Notes under the pieces: generated by a model
Seen by the model: the letters and a program-made list of their open reading frames with translations, nothing else
Database searches by the model: none
Told to the model about the DNA's origin: nothing
Position numbers and translations under genes: made by a program
Shown here: piece after piece, positions 9,459 to 19,196 of the stretch
How positions within the stretch are numbered: position 1 is the stretch's first letter
Layout of the letters: every line of letters starts with the position of its first letter
Assembly (NCBI RefSeq): GCF_010500895.1
Contig: NZ_JAAAWO010000004.1
Coordinates: forward strand, 282,267-346,266
Origin: Alteromonas genovensis
GTDB taxonomy: Bacteria; Pseudomonadota; Gammaproteobacteria; Enterobacterales; Alteromonadaceae
Direction: 5' to 3'
Length of the DNA stretch: 64,000 nt

Positions 9459-12098
9459 TTAGCGGATGAAGTGAGACTGATAAATGGCATTCGCTAACAT
9501 CTTGTTAGTGCCATACCAATAGCCTCTAAACTGAGTGTTATCGGTAAACCCTATGACAACACCGCGCCCTAGCTTCTCTGCAATAACCGCTGGCGTTTCG
9601 GCTAATAGCGCGACCATGGCTGTATCACTGAACCCTGCCATCAGCGGGCCTTTGGTGTAACGCGCCGGAGTGGTAAACGGTGAATACTCATTTTTCACTA
9701 TCATGTTGCTGGTTTTAAATAGCGGCAGCGTGTCGTTACTGTAGCCGTAAAACAGTGGATGAGTGGTATCAATATCGGCCTCGTAAATTGCACCTGCAAT
9801 CAGCTTTTTAGCATAAAGCGTGGAACCATCACCGTATGCAAGGCTGCTTTCATCATATGCATTATCTACAACATCGCGGTTTACAACGTCAATATCTAAC
9901 CAGTTGTTCTCAGCAAAGTAACGTAACGCAGACTTTTGACCTATGGCAACACCACCGGCCTCTACCCAACGCTTCAATTCTAGACCTTGTGTTTCAGAAA
10001 AGTCGTAGCGACCGTTAGGGAAGATAATATGCGTGTAGGTAACGCTGTTATCGCGCAATGCGTTTAGCAAGTTTTGTTGCTCTACAATACTCGCTGACAG
10101 TCCAATTTTGGTGTCGAAATAATGCCAAATTTCACCCACATCGTATTCACGAGTGCCTTCACCGCCCACAATAATAACCCGGGGCTCTTTAATGGGCGCC
10201 ATACTGCGGCTTCCTAAGTCACTACCGGTGGGGGTTAAACCGCTTTTTAAGCTATGCACCGGCACCTGCATTTGCTGCGATACTCTCTCGATAATAGCTG
10301 CGATATTGGCAGGCTGCTCAAGGCCTGTAGGTACAACAATACTGCCCGCCGGGAACTCTACCACGCTGTTGTCAAATTTCACGGCTGCAAAACTCTTCTC
10401 TGAGCTTCTCACCTGAACGCCTGCTTCTAAAAGCGATTGTAGTAACGCAGGGGAAAAATACGGCTGCCATGAGAATGCGTAAGCATAGGCGTCGCCGTTT
10501 ATTTCAGGAAGCGCTAATGCCGCTAAGATTCCGCCGTATTGTGCAGCTGAGGTGCGCTTTGTCCCGCGCATATCGCTTTTTTCTACAGGGGAGTAATCAA
10601 GATTAAACGCAAGCGCTAAGTTCCATGTAGACACATCGTAAAACGTATTGTTCTCAAAGGATGTTTGTGTTGAAAAAATCGATTTTACCAAGCGGTATTG
10701 AGACTGCGCCGTCGGTACGAAAATAGCGTTATTGGCTTTATAACTCACATCGTTAATAGTGGCGTTTTTGGTCATCACATCATAGGTGATACCGTGCTGG
10801 TCTAGTAAGTTAGTAAATGCTAAAAAGCGCGCGCTATCGTTTGATGCACTGACAACAAAGCCGAAGGTTTCATCATCTTTTGCCAACGCCTTTGTGCTAT
10901 TTACAAAGCCCGCTTGGTAATCAAGTATGGCCGCTTTATTGGCGATTGCGCCTCTAAACGTACTTAGCGACGTAGTAATTTGATTTTCGATAGTATCGCT
11001 GAAGGCCAGATCGCCATTTATAGAAGACTGCAAGTGGCCGCGCGAGCTCGCTTGCTCAAAAAGGATCCCAATACTGCCATGTAAGTCTGGGTACGTAGAA
11101 CCTTTCCCCGCATAAAAATCATCGAATGCTTCTTCGGTAAAATAAAGCTGGCCTTTGGCATCAAATGCCGCCGCATGATGATCTGCAATGGCTTCAGTAA
11201 GCGTCACGTTTTCGTCAGGGGTAAGCGGATTTTTGCGCGAGCGTACACCGGGTTGGAAGAAATAGGTACTGTCGGTTCCCATTTCATGAAAGTCGGTTAA
11301 TACGTGGGGACGCCACTTGTGAAATTGCTTAATTCGCGCTTGAGACTCCGGATGCGCTAAAAGCAGCCAATCGCGGTTTAAGTCGAACCAATAGTGATTT
11401 GTTCTGCCTGAAGGCCAGCCCTCGTCGTGCTCTCTATGATTGCTGTCGGCAACTAGCTGTTTGCCCTTATGCATATTTGCCCACTGAGCAAAACGAGACA
11501 GTCCGTCGGGGTTGAAAGACGGGTCGAGCAGCACAATATTGTTATTTAACAACTCGTCGATTTCTTCACCTTGACCCGCTGCAAGATAATAAGCGAGGGC
11601 AAGGGATGCATTCGCCCCTGATGGCTCGTTTCCATGAATGCTGTAGCCCATGTAGAAAACAAGGGGGGCATCGCTTGAAGGAGAATTTCCTTTATCTAGC
11701 ACTTTGATGTGCGCATCTCGCATGGCATCAAGGTTATCGCGATTTGACGGCGCAGTAATGGTGAGAAGCAAAAGAGGGCGGTTTTCGTGGGTACGTCCGG
11801 TTTCCTCAATGGTTATACGGTCAGATTTTTGTGCCAGCATGTACATGTAATTGACCAACTGATCATGACGTACATGCCACTCGCCAAGACGTGCCCCTAA
11901 AACCGACTCAGGTGTAGGAATAGCGGGGTCGTAAGTTACCGTTTTAGGTAAATAGGCCTGTACAGGCATTCCGCCTTTATCAGGCTCAATGGTAATTGTT
12001 GATGCGCTTGCAGTCATGCACACAAGCGAGCCTATCAATAGCGCGGTTATTCGTCGAAGGTGTGTTTTTTTGGCGGTGTTATACAGATTCGCTAGCAT
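9459..12098 (-). CDS. Secreted M14-family zinc carboxypeptidase
   Basis: The ATG at 12098 is preferred over an upstream frame opening because GGGGAAG lies seven bases before it and the protein then begins with a signal peptide ending TASAS. The M14 zinc ligands are visible as HGNEPSG (about residue 155) and the downstream DFHEMGTDSTYFFQPG region, with a later Glu in GILFEQASSRG. A large C-terminal beta-rich and Rossmann-like region (residues about 550-878) is typical of the long Gammaproteobacterial M14 group. It probably degrades exported or environmental peptides. Confidence 0.88.
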   Translation of the reverse strand: MLANLYNTAKKTHLRRITALLIGSLVCMTASASTITIEPDKGGMPVQAYLPKTVTYDPAIPTPESVLGARLGEWHVRHDQLVNYMYMLAQKSDRITIEETGRTHENRPLLLLTITAPSNRDNLDAMRDAHIKVLDKGNSPSSDAPLVFYMGYSIHGNEPSGANASLALAYYLAAGQGEEIDELLNNNIVLLDPSFNPDGLSRFAQWANMHKGKQLVADSNHREHDEGWPSGRTNHYWFDLNRDWLLLAHPESQARIKQFHKWRPHVLTDFHEMGTDSTYFFQPGVRSRKNPLTPDENVTLTEAIADHHAAAFDAKGQLYFTEEAFDDFYAGKGSTYPDLHGSIGILFEQASSRGHLQSSINGDLAFSDTIENQITTSLSTFRGAIANKAAILDYQAGFVNSTKALAKDDETFGFVVSASNDSARFLAFTNLLDQHGITYDVMTKNATINDVSYKANNAIFVPTAQSQYRLVKSIFSTQTSFENNTFYDVSTWNLALAFNLDYSPVEKSDMRGTKRTSAAQYGGILAALALPEINGDAYAYAFSWQPYFSPALLQSLLEAGVQVRSSEKSFAAVKFDNSVVEFPAGSIVVPTGLEQPANIAAIIERVSQQMQVPVHSLKSGLTPTGSDLGSRSMAPIKEPRVIIVGGEGTREYDVGEIWHYFDTKIGLSASIVEQQNLLNALRDNSVTYTHIIFPNGRYDFSETQGLELKRWVEAGGVAIGQKSALRYFAENNWLDIDVVNRDVVDNAYDESSLAYGDGSTLYAKKLIAGAIYEADIDTTHPLFYGYSNDTLPLFKTSNMIVKNEYSPFTTPARYTKGPLMAGFSDTAMVALLAETPAVIAEKLGRGVVIGFTDNTQFRGYWYGTNKMLANAIYQSHFIR

Positions 12099-12179
12099 AG
12101 CGCTTCCCCGTCTTGTTGTTTCATAATGGCATGTTGAAAGTAAGGTTTTAAATATCAACATGTTCTAAATTTTTAATTA

Positions 12180-12204
12180 ATACTTGACTGTTTTAGTCAG
12201 GTAA
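12180..12204 (+). promoter_or_regulatory. IscR type-1 operator upstream of nfuA
   Basis: The bases from 12180 read ATACTTGACT-GTTT-TAGTCAGGTAA, which fits the published E. coli IscR type-1 consensus (ATASYYGACT RWWW YAGTCRRSTAT) at 24 of 25 positions. The last base is A instead of T. A -10-like TACAAT sits at 12211-12216, so bound IscR would overlap the -35 region. It lies 55 bases before the nfuA start. Confidence 0.8.
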
Positions 12205-12259
12205 ATTTGGTACAATGCACCAAATTTTCAACACTTTTTGAATACTATAGGACTTGCCG

Positions 12260-12838
12260 ATGATAACTATATCAGAAGAAGCCCAGTCTCACTTCGCAAA
12301 ACTGCTGAGTAAACAAGAGTCTGGCACGAATATTCGTGTATTCGTCGTAAACCCAGGCACCTCGTCGGCTGAATGTGGCGTGTCTTATTGCCCGCCAGAT
12401 GCCGTAGAGGACACTGACACTAAGCTAGAGTTTAACGGTTTTGATGCCGTTGTTGACGAAGAGAGCGCGCCGTATCTCGAAGAAGCTGAAATTGATTATG
12501 TAACCGATCAAATGGGCTCGCAGCTTACGTTGAAAGCACCTAACGCCAAGGCGAGAAAAGTGGCCGATGACGCGCCTCTTGTTGAGCGTATTAATTACAT
12601 GATTGAGTCAGAAATTAATCCTCAGTTAGCCAATCACGGCGGACAGGTTGTACTGACAGAAATTACTGATGATGGCTTCGCTATTCTTCAATTTGGCGGT
12701 GGTTGCAACGGTTGCTCAATGGTAGATGTTACCTTGAAAGACGGCATTGAAAAGCAAATGCTTGAGCAATTCGCTGGTGAATTGAACGGCGTACGGGATG
12801 CTACAGAGCACGAAGCTGGCGAGCACTCTTACTACTAA
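12260..12838 (+). CDS. nfuA: Fe/S biogenesis protein NfuA
   Basis: NfuA carries a [4Fe-4S] cluster to client enzymes, especially under iron or oxidative stress. The N-terminal half is a degenerate A-type domain (SCG-like CGVSYCPP is atypically retained). The C-terminal Nfu domain holds the cluster ligands in GGGCNGCSM (CxxC). Starting at ATG 12260 behind ATAGGA gives 192 aa, matching the family length. A TTG six bases earlier is less likely. The IscR-type operator upstream fits iron-sulfur homeostasis control. Confidence 0.94.
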   Translation: MITISEEAQSHFAKLLSKQESGTNIRVFVVNPGTSSAECGVSYCPPDAVEDTDTKLEFNGFDAVVDEESAPYLEEAEIDYVTDQMGSQLTLKAPNAKARKVADDAPLVERINYMIESEINPQLANHGGQVVLTEITDDGFAILQFGGGCNGCSMVDVTLKDGIEKQMLEQFAGELNGVRDATEHEAGEHSYY

Positions 12839-12858
12839 ATCTGGCACAGGTGTAACAC

Positions 12859-13092
12859 TTGATACCCACACCAGATATTCACACAAGCTGGCAGCGATTT
12901 AAAATAGGCCTCACTATTTTCGTTGCTGGCGTTGTGCTTCTTTTTTCCATCAGTGATATCCATATTGCCTTTCACTATGTTTCTCTAGCGGTATTGCTAT
13001 GTGGCTTTGCTTATTCTATGTGGGGTTATAAGGGCATTTTTTTGCAGCGCTTTACTTCTCTAAAGAATGCTAAACGGCCACCTGAGGATTAG
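12859..13092 (+). CDS. Small two-helix membrane protein
   Basis: 77 aa with hydrophobic segments at about 16-32 and 37-56. The start is TTG at 12859 behind AGG, as no ATG occurs early in the frame. It begins 20 bases after the nfuA stop and is probably cotranscribed with it. I recognise no family. Confidence 0.55.
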   Translation: MIPTPDIHTSWQRFKIGLTIFVAGVVLLFSISDIHIAFHYVSLAVLLCGFAYSMWGYKGIFLQRFTSLKNAKRPPED

Positions 13093-13187
13093 GGCTTTGC
13101 AGGCTTAGGCATTTAACTCTCCTTCATCTCTTTCGTTTCGCTCATTTCCCTCTTCTCTCTTATTTTCCTTATCAAAGGGGCTCGCGC

Positions 13188-13236
13188 TCGCATTCTTGGC
13201 ACTTGCATTCTTGGCACTTGCATTACTGCGCAGTAC
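13188..13236. repeat. Short tandem repeat, 15-bp unit
   Basis: The unit CATTCTTGGCACTTG is repeated twice with a third degenerate copy on each side, in the gap before the racemase gene. Confidence 0.6.
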
Positions 13237-13283
13237 GTTGCAATGTACCAAGTCACTACCCGTTCACATTTAAATAGTAAACA

Positions 13284-13979
13284 ATGAAAAAGTTAGGCCT
13301 TATTGGCGGCATGAGCTGGGAATCGACAGTGAGCTATTATCAGATGATAAACCGCGCTGTAAACGAAAAACTAGGCGGCTTTCACAGTGCTAAAATTCTG
13401 CTTAGCAGTGTAGACTTTGCTGAGATAGAGCGTTTGCAACGCGCTCAGGCGTGGCCTGAAATGGCGACATTGCTGCACGCTGAAGCAAAGGCGCTAACTG
13501 CTGCCGGCGCAGACGCCATTGTCATTTGTACCAATACAATGCACAAAGTCGCTGATGAGGTGGCAAGCAATTTACCAATTCCTCTATTACATATTGCAGA
13601 CGCAACGGGCGCAGTGCTCGTTAACGATAGCGTGAAAAAGGTAGGTTTGCTTGGCACAAAATTTACCATGGAACAGACCTTTTATACCGAGCGCTTAATA
13701 TCGAATTTTGATATTGATGTGGTTATTCCCCCGCAACATGAGCGGGAAATTATTCACAACGTCATTTATGAACAATTATGCAAGGGCGTGATTTGCGCTG
13801 AATCTCGTAAAGCGTATATTGATATTATCGATGGACTTGCATCTAAAGGCGCAGAGGGCGTAATTCTTGGTTGCACAGAAATTGCGTTGCTAGTGCAACA
13901 AAGTCACACCGCAATTCGCCTTTACGATACAACGGCAATACACGCTGCCGCAGCCGTCGATTTTGCCGTTGATGTATAG
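13284..13979 (+). CDS. Aspartate/glutamate racemase family protein
   Basis: 231 aa, PLP-independent racemase fold. Two catalytic cysteines are visible: one in IVICTNTMHK (about residue 83) and one in ILGCTEIALL (about 196). The N-terminal GLIGGMSWESTVSYY is characteristic of the YgeA/RacX subgroup with broad amino-acid specificity. It may supply D-amino acids for peptidoglycan editing, but the substrate cannot be read from sequence. Confidence 0.88.
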   Translation: MKKLGLIGGMSWESTVSYYQMINRAVNEKLGGFHSAKILLSSVDFAEIERLQRAQAWPEMATLLHAEAKALTAAGADAIVICTNTMHKVADEVASNLPIPLLHIADATGAVLVNDSVKKVGLLGTKFTMEQTFYTERLISNFDIDVVIPPQHEREIIHNVIYEQLCKGVICAESRKAYIDIIDGLASKGAEGVILGCTEIALLVQQSHTAIRLYDTTAIHAAAAVDFAVDV

Positions 13980-14040
13980 ACAGCTTTCAGATAGCTTCGC
14001 TTCTCATCGCTTAATTTTTGATAATAAAAAAGGATACACC

Positions 14041-14424
14041 ATGTTTAGCCATTTAATGATAGGTGCAAACGACCTAGACGCATCTAAAAAGTTTTATGAT
14101 GCCACGTTAGCCGTTTTTGGTTATGACGCCGGCGTTTATGATGAGCACGGTCGCTTATTCTATTTCACGCCAAAAGGGATATTAGCACTGACAAAGCCCA
14201 TTAATGGCGAAGAAGCGACTCATGGCAACGGCTCTACAATAGGCTTAGCGGCGAGCTCGCCAGAATTGGTTGATGAATGGTTTAAGGTAGGTAGCAAAAA
14301 CGGTGGCGTAGTGTGTGAAGACCCACCAGGCATTCGCGGAGACGACGACCGTCAGCTGTACCTTGCTTATTTACGTGACCCAACGGGTAATAAACTTTGC
14401 GCCACCCATATCATTAAAAAGTAG
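14041..14424 (+). CDS. VOC-superfamily (glyoxalase/dioxygenase-like) protein
   Basis: 127 aa from the ATG at 14041, which has AAAAGG upstream. The betaalphabetabetabeta pattern is clear: FSHLMIGANDLDASKKFYDATL at the start and RDPTGNKLCATH near the end. No specific activity can be assigned. It lies 60 bases after the racemase gene on the same strand and may be cotranscribed. Confidence 0.8.
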   Translation: MFSHLMIGANDLDASKKFYDATLAVFGYDAGVYDEHGRLFYFTPKGILALTKPINGEEATHGNGSTIGLAASSPELVDEWFKVGSKNGGVVCEDPPGIRGDDDRQLYLAYLRDPTGNKLCATHIIKK

Positions 14425-14501
14425 CGCTGTAATGACTTATGCGCAGTGAGCATGCTCTTACTGCGCCTGTCCTTACTGCGCTTATCCTTACGGCGCAAAT
14501 A

Positions 14502-15851
14502 CTATTCAATGCTACTTTTACACAGTGTGTCGTTAGCTGCTAATCGATAAAAGCTTGCACCTAACGTTATGCCCCTTGCAAACAGAAAAGCAATAAGTGC
14601 GTACCACAAACTTGTATTGCCCGCTTGCTGAGTAAAAAACCATATTGGAAAATACACGCCAAGTGCACTGATAACCATAGTATTGCGCATGGACGATGCT
14701 CTTGTTAGCCCAACAAATACGCCGTCAAATAAAAAGCACCAGTGCGCCAATATGGGCAGTAGCACCATTAGAGGAAGGTAGGGTAGCGCAGCGTCGACGA
14801 TGTCGCCATGTTCCGTAAGCAAACGGATAATCCCGTCGCCGAAAGCATAGAAAACCACGCTATAGGCAATAGCAAACAATGAAGACCAAAATAGCCCTTG
14901 ATAGGTTCTTCGCTTAATTTCATCGGCGTCTTTCGCCCCTTTTGCCTCGCCGATAAGTGCTTCAACACCATAGGCGATGCCATCTAGCCCTAACGCAATC
15001 AGTACGAAGAACTGCATTAAAATAGCGTTAACGGCGGCTGATGTTTCGCCGTATCGCGCCCCTTGAATAGTTAAGAATGCTAAACAACCTTGTAATGCCA
15101 AATTGCGAATTAACATATCCCCATTGAGCTTCATTAACACTCTGCGCGCTGCGCGGTTAAACCAAACTCGCGCGACATGCACGCCCTTCACTTGATTGAG
15201 GGCAAGATAAAGTGCCATCGCCGTCATGCTGTACTCAGCAATGACACTTGCAAGGGCAACACCGGCCACGGAAAAGCCAAGCCCGTAGACAAAAGCGATA
15301 TCCAATCCAGCATTAAGCAAATTACCTATTATTTGAATAATCATTACCTGCTTGGTTTTTTGCTGCCCCACCAGCCAGCCTATTAACACTAAATTAAGCA
15401 TGGCTGCTGGAGCGCCCCAAACCCGAGTACTAAAATACGCATTCAGGTAGCTCGCCACACTGTCATTTGGCTGAGTTAACGCTAGGCCAGCATGCAGTAT
15501 GGGCTGCTGTAGTAGCAAAATAATAAGACCGAGGATGCAAGAAAAGGCAATGGTCTGCCAAAGTACTTTGGCAGACTCCACTTTAGGGGCTTCGCTTCCT
15601 TTCGCTTGTGCACTTAAGCCTGTGGAAGACATACGTAAAAAGCCACAAACCCAGTAAATTTGAGTAAGAATAAGCGCACCGATAGATGCCCCTGCTAGCA
15701 TGGCAGGTATCTGCATATGACCGAGTACCGCGGTATCGACTAAACCAAGAAGCGGTGTGGTAATATTGGCCAAGATCATGGGCAGCGCAAGCGCAAGCAA
15801 ACGTGTATGATCAAACCATAACGGCTTTGGCTGTTTGGTGGCAATTGACAT
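14502..15851 (-). CDS. dinF: MATE family efflux transporter, DinF-like
   Basis: About 449 aa with twelve predicted transmembrane helices. LPMILANITTPLLGLVDTAVLGHM is the usual MATE/DinF N-terminus. It exports organic cations or drugs by sodium or proton antiport. The ATG at 15851 is chosen over a TTG 12 bases upstream. In E. coli dinF lies in the lexA operon and is SOS-controlled, but here it is 11 kb from lexA and I see no LexA box at its start. Confidence 0.85.
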   Translation of the reverse strand: MSIATKQPKPLWFDHTRLLALALPMILANITTPLLGLVDTAVLGHMQIPAMLAGASIGALILTQIYWVCGFLRMSSTGLSAQAKGSEAPKVESAKVLWQTIAFSCILGLIILLLQQPILHAGLALTQPNDSVASYLNAYFSTRVWGAPAAMLNLVLIGWLVGQQKTKQVMIIQIIGNLLNAGLDIAFVYGLGFSVAGVALASVIAEYSMTAMALYLALNQVKGVHVARVWFNRAARRVLMKLNGDMLIRNLALQGCLAFLTIQGARYGETSAAVNAILMQFFVLIALGLDGIAYGVEALIGEAKGAKDADEIKRRTYQGLFWSSLFAIAYSVVFYAFGDGIIRLLTEHGDIVDAALPYLPLMVLLPILAHWCFLFDGVFVGLTRASSMRNTMVISALGVYFPIWFFTQQAGNTSLWYALIAFLFARGITLGASFYRLAANDTLCKSSIE

Positions 15852-15902
15852 CAAGGCTCTCAAACATAGACTGAAATTAGGTTCAATAAGGAGAAGTGTA
15901 CC

Positions 15903-17018
15903 ATGCTAATAACGCTGAACAGAGAGCGTAAATCCTCATTCGCAGCACTCGGTGGCCTGCGTGCCTGCATTGCACTTTTCACGCTGCTGTCATTTCACTG
16001 CGTCTTTGCATCTGAGAAAGCACCCTCGCCAACTCAAATGACCAACGTGGCCATATTGCTTTATCATCACGTTTCCACGCAAACGCCGTCGAGTACCAGT
16101 GTGACACCGGATACCTTCACGTCGCACATGGAGTATATAGCCAACAATCACACGGTGTTACCCCTTACCGACATTGTTAATGCCATTGTAGAAGGTGAGC
16201 CTCTGCCAAAAGATGCTGTGGCTATTACCTTTGATGACGGTTATGCCAATATTTTAGAAAACGCTCACCCTATTCTGAAGAAATTGGACTTCTCATATAC
16301 GGTATTTATTAATCCAGATGAAATTGGCGTAGCACCGCAACAGCTTACTTGGGAAGAGGTGAAGAGGATGCAGAGTGAAGGCGTTATTTTTGCAAATCAC
16401 ACCCTAGATCACCTGCACATGCTTAATGATGAATTTACCGATGAGAACTGGCTTGAGCGCGTGTTCGAGAATGTTGAAGCTGCAGAGAAGAAAATAGACA
16501 GTGAGCTGGGTGTCAGTCTTAAATACCTTGCCTATCCATTTGGAGAATATAATTTAGCGCTAACGGCAAAGCTTGAAGAAAACGGCTATGTGGGCTTTGG
16601 CCAACACTCTGGTGCCGTAGGTGAAACCAGTAATCTCCTTGCATTACCTCGCTTCCCAGCTGCGGGGCCTTACGCAAACCTCAAAACCTTAAAAACCAAG
16701 TTAAACAGTCTTGCTATGCCGGTGGTACACACTACCCATGCTGAGCCACGAGTGCGCAGTAATACCCTATCTGACACGGTAACACTCACCGTAGATGAAG
16801 AAGATGTTAGCCTAAACCAAGTGAACTGCTTCTACTCTGGTAACAATATAAAAACTCATGTGGATGGAGAGAAGGTAAGCTTTGCCATAGAAAGTACGCT
16901 GCCCGTTGGCCGCTCACGAATAAACTGTACCGCACCATCGAAAAGCATGGCAGGTCGCTTCTATTGGTATTCCATGCCATTTTTCTTAGCAAATGACGAT
17001 GGCCGTTACCCTGATTAA
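15903..17018 (+). CDS. Secreted polysaccharide deacetylase (CE4/NodB domain)
   Basis: A signal peptide-like start (hydrophobic ACIALFTLLSFHCVFAS) precedes a NodB homology domain at about residues 50-250. Motif 1 is ITFDDGYAN and motif 2 is ANHTLDHLHM, giving the Asp-His-His metal site. AYPFGEYN is motif 3. A C-terminal beta-rich region of about 120 residues with two cysteines follows. It should remove N- or O-acetyl groups from an envelope or environmental polysaccharide. Confidence 0.85.
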   Translation: MLITLNRERKSSFAALGGLRACIALFTLLSFHCVFASEKAPSPTQMTNVAILLYHHVSTQTPSSTSVTPDTFTSHMEYIANNHTVLPLTDIVNAIVEGEPLPKDAVAITFDDGYANILENAHPILKKLDFSYTVFINPDEIGVAPQQLTWEEVKRMQSEGVIFANHTLDHLHMLNDEFTDENWLERVFENVEAAEKKIDSELGVSLKYLAYPFGEYNLALTAKLEENGYVGFGQHSGAVGETSNLLALPRFPAAGPYANLKTLKTKLNSLAMPVVHTTHAEPRVRSNTLSDTVTLTVDEEDVSLNQVNCFYSGNNIKTHVDGEKVSFAIESTLPVGRSRINCTAPSKSMAGRFYWYSMPFFLANDDGRYPD

Positions 17019-17042
17019 CATCTCACTTAAAAAAAGCGCGTG

Positions 17043-17630
17043 TTACACGTTTCGATTAAACCGAATGAAGCCTTTATTGATAGTTTCTTCGCTAAAGCCT
17101 AATGATTGATAAAACCGGATGGCGGTAGTATTCGATACTTCTACATCTAACACAATGTGGCGTTTTTGTAGTTCAGTGGCTTTTGCTTGCATAGCGTTGA
17201 CTAATGAACGGCCAGTACCTTGGCGTTTGCCACTTTCTGCCACAGCCAAGTGACCAATCATTAATTCGGTATTGCTAGGAGGGGTTAGATTCACTGCCAC
17301 TGTTTGATTTCGCATTACTACAGCAATAGCTTCATCTAGGGTAAAGTACGACGTTATGCTGTCTAAGGTGGCTCTATCAAATGCAACGCCAAGCTTACTA
17401 TGCCACGCAGTGACTAAGCCTAAAATTTGATTGTCTTTTTCTGCCACCCAATGATTCTCAAATCCGTATTGCCCGCCACCGAGTTGCCACGCATGGGTTA
17501 AATAGCCCAACGCCGTTTTGTCTTTAGCATGTCCAAAAATAGCATTTAACAGTGGCTCTGCAGCACTTAAAATTAACGGTGTCGCGAATGGGGCATCAGA
17601 TGCCACGCCCTGTCTTATATTGATTTCCAT
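17043..17630 (-). CDS. GNAT-family N-acetyltransferase
   Basis: 195 aa. The acetyl-CoA loop is in HLAVAESGKRQGTGRSLVNAM (Q/RxxGxG/A), followed by FYQSLGFSEE. The substrate is unknown. The ATG at 17630 is four bases beyond the sco stop, so it is probably translationally coupled to the oxidase-assembly genes, although no functional link is evident. Confidence 0.82.
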   Translation of the reverse strand: MEINIRQGVASDAPFATPLILSAAEPLLNAIFGHAKDKTALGYLTHAWQLGGGQYGFENHWVAEKDNQILGLVTAWHSKLGVAFDRATLDSITSYFTLDEAIAVVMRNQTVAVNLTPPSNTELMIGHLAVAESGKRQGTGRSLVNAMQAKATELQKRHIVLDVEVSNTTAIRFYQSLGFSEETINKGFIRFNRNV

Positions 17631-17634
17631 AGAA

Positions 17635-18282
17635 CTACTTCGCAATAATTATTGGCATGTCAGCCAGTATTTGCTGAGGATCGCTTATCGATAGTTTGCC
17701 CGGCTCTCTAGTGGGTTTAAATCTTCCTACAGCACGTCCTTTAGGGTCGATAAGTACAATTGAAGCGCTGTGGTCTACGAGGTAATTCGGGTTATCTGTA
17801 CTTTCAGAAACGGCGTACATCATGCCAAGGTTTCTGACTAACGGAAATAACGACTTATGCTCACCTGTCACCGCAATGAACTCTTTATTAAAATAGCCTA
17901 CATACTCAGAAAGTCTATCTAAAGAGTCTCTTTTAGGGTCAATTGAGATAAACACGACACGCACAGGATAGGTGCTTTCTATCTGCTGCAGCTGTGGGTA
18001 AATTCCGTTTAACTCAGCCATGGTCGTAGGGCAAATATCGGGGCAAAAGGTATAGCCCACAAACACTAAGCTCCACTGCTCTTTCAATGATTGCTCGGTG
18101 AACGCCTCGCCGGTGTGATGTAAAAGCGTAAAAGGTGCAACCGCTCGAGGTTGCGGATATGCCTTAAAATAAGACGGTGTTTCACCATTGTCAGTACTAG
18201 GCGGTGCTATATAAAGCGCACCAATAACACCACCTATAAGAGCAACAAATGCAACAACACCAACAATAAACTTTTGATTCAT
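17635..18282 (-). CDS. SCO1/SenC copper chaperone for cytochrome oxidase
   Basis: 215 aa with an N-terminal membrane anchor ([19 protein letters not shown]) and a thioredoxin fold facing the periplasm. Copper ligands are the CxxxC pair in YTFCPDICP and the His in LVDHSAS. It delivers copper to the CuA centre of subunit II. The start overlaps the ctaB stop by four bases. Confidence 0.92.
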   Translation of the reverse strand: MNQKFIVGVVAFVALIGGVIGALYIAPPSTDNGETPSYFKAYPQPRAVAPFTLLHHTGEAFTEQSLKEQWSLVFVGYTFCPDICPTTMAELNGIYPQLQQIESTYPVRVVFISIDPKRDSLDRLSEYVGYFNKEFIAVTGEHKSLFPLVRNLGMMYAVSESTDNPNYLVDHSASIVLIDPKGRAVGRFKPTREPGKLSISDPQQILADMPIIIAK

Positions 18283-19196
18283 AAACTCACTGGTATGTAA
18301 TGGTCAAGTAGCAATACCACAAACAATACCATGAGATGAATGATTGAGAACCTAAAAGTTTTCATCGCTGTTTGATCATCAGCGGCAAACTTTAACTTAA
18401 TAGCGTAAAGCAAAAAGCCTAGATTTAATGCACTAGAACCAACAAGATAAATCATGTCGCTCATGCCGGTTAAGTAGGGCAGTAGGCACACCAATCCTAG
18501 TAAAACGGTATACAGCAACACTGACGTTTTAGTGAAATCTATGCCGTGGGTTACGGGTAGCATAGGCACTTTTGCTTTGGCATAGTCCTTTTCTCGATGA
18601 ATAGCCAGCGCCCAAAAATGCGGCGGTGTCCAGGTGAATATAATAAGCACTAAGAGCAGTGCGTGTGCATGAATTTCGCCCGTTACTGCGGTCCAGCCAA
18701 GAAGTGGAGGTGCAGCCCCTGCCAGACCACCAATAACAATATTTTGTGGTGTTGCCCGCTTTAAGTACATGGTATACACGAAGGCATAACCCACTAAACT
18801 GGCGAGGGTTAGCCACGCCGTCAGCATATTGACAAACACCGCCAATACCACAAAGCCTACCGCGCCTAATATACCGGCAAACCACAGGGCATTGTTGATA
18901 CTTACCTTTCCTTTTGCCACCGGCCGATTAAAGGTACGCGCCATTACGCTATCTATTTTATGATCGACTACATGGTTTATTACCGCTGCCGAAGCAGACA
19001 ACATTCCAATGCCGGCTAAACCAGTGACTAGGGTAAGCGCATCTACCCACGTAGGCGTTGCTAAACACATTCCCACTAGCGCAGTAAGTAGCAGTAACAT
19101 CACCACATTCGGTTTTGTCATTTCATAATAATCTTTCCACGATACAGCATTGTGTGAACGGGTGACTCGAGATTGAAGAGAGGCTGATTTAGCCAT
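18279..19196 (-). CDS. ctaB: Protoheme IX farnesyltransferase (haem O synthase)
   Basis: An integral membrane UbiA-type prenyltransferase that farnesylates haem B to haem O. The Asp-rich motif [19 protein letters not shown] is visible, as is the second loop [15 protein letters not shown]. The ATG at 19196 is preceded by a near-perfect AGGAGG, so the longer frame upstream is not used. 305 aa, about nine helices. It overlaps the ctaA end and works immediately before CtaA in haem A synthesis. Confidence 0.93.
   Translation of the reverse strand: MAKSASLQSRVTRSHNAVSWKDYYEMTKPNVVMLLLLTALVGMCLATPTWVDALTLVTGLAGIGMLSASAAVINHVVDHKIDSVMARTFNRPVAKGKVSINNALWFAGILGAVGFVVLAVFVNMLTAWLTLASLVGYAFVYTMYLKRATPQNIVIGGLAGAAPPLLGWTAVTGEIHAHALLLVLIIFTWTPPHFWALAIHREKDYAKAKVPMLPVTHGIDFTKTSVLLYTVLLGLVCLLPYLTGMSDMIYLVGSSALNLGFLLYAIKLKFAADDQTAMKTFRFSIIHLMVLFVVLLLDHYIPVSL

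Noticed and set aside
12180..12216. Simple sigma-70 promoter with TTGACT as -35 and TACAAT as -10
   Set aside because: The spacing is 21 bases, too long. The TTGACT is better explained as part of the IscR operator, and the real -35 is probably weak.
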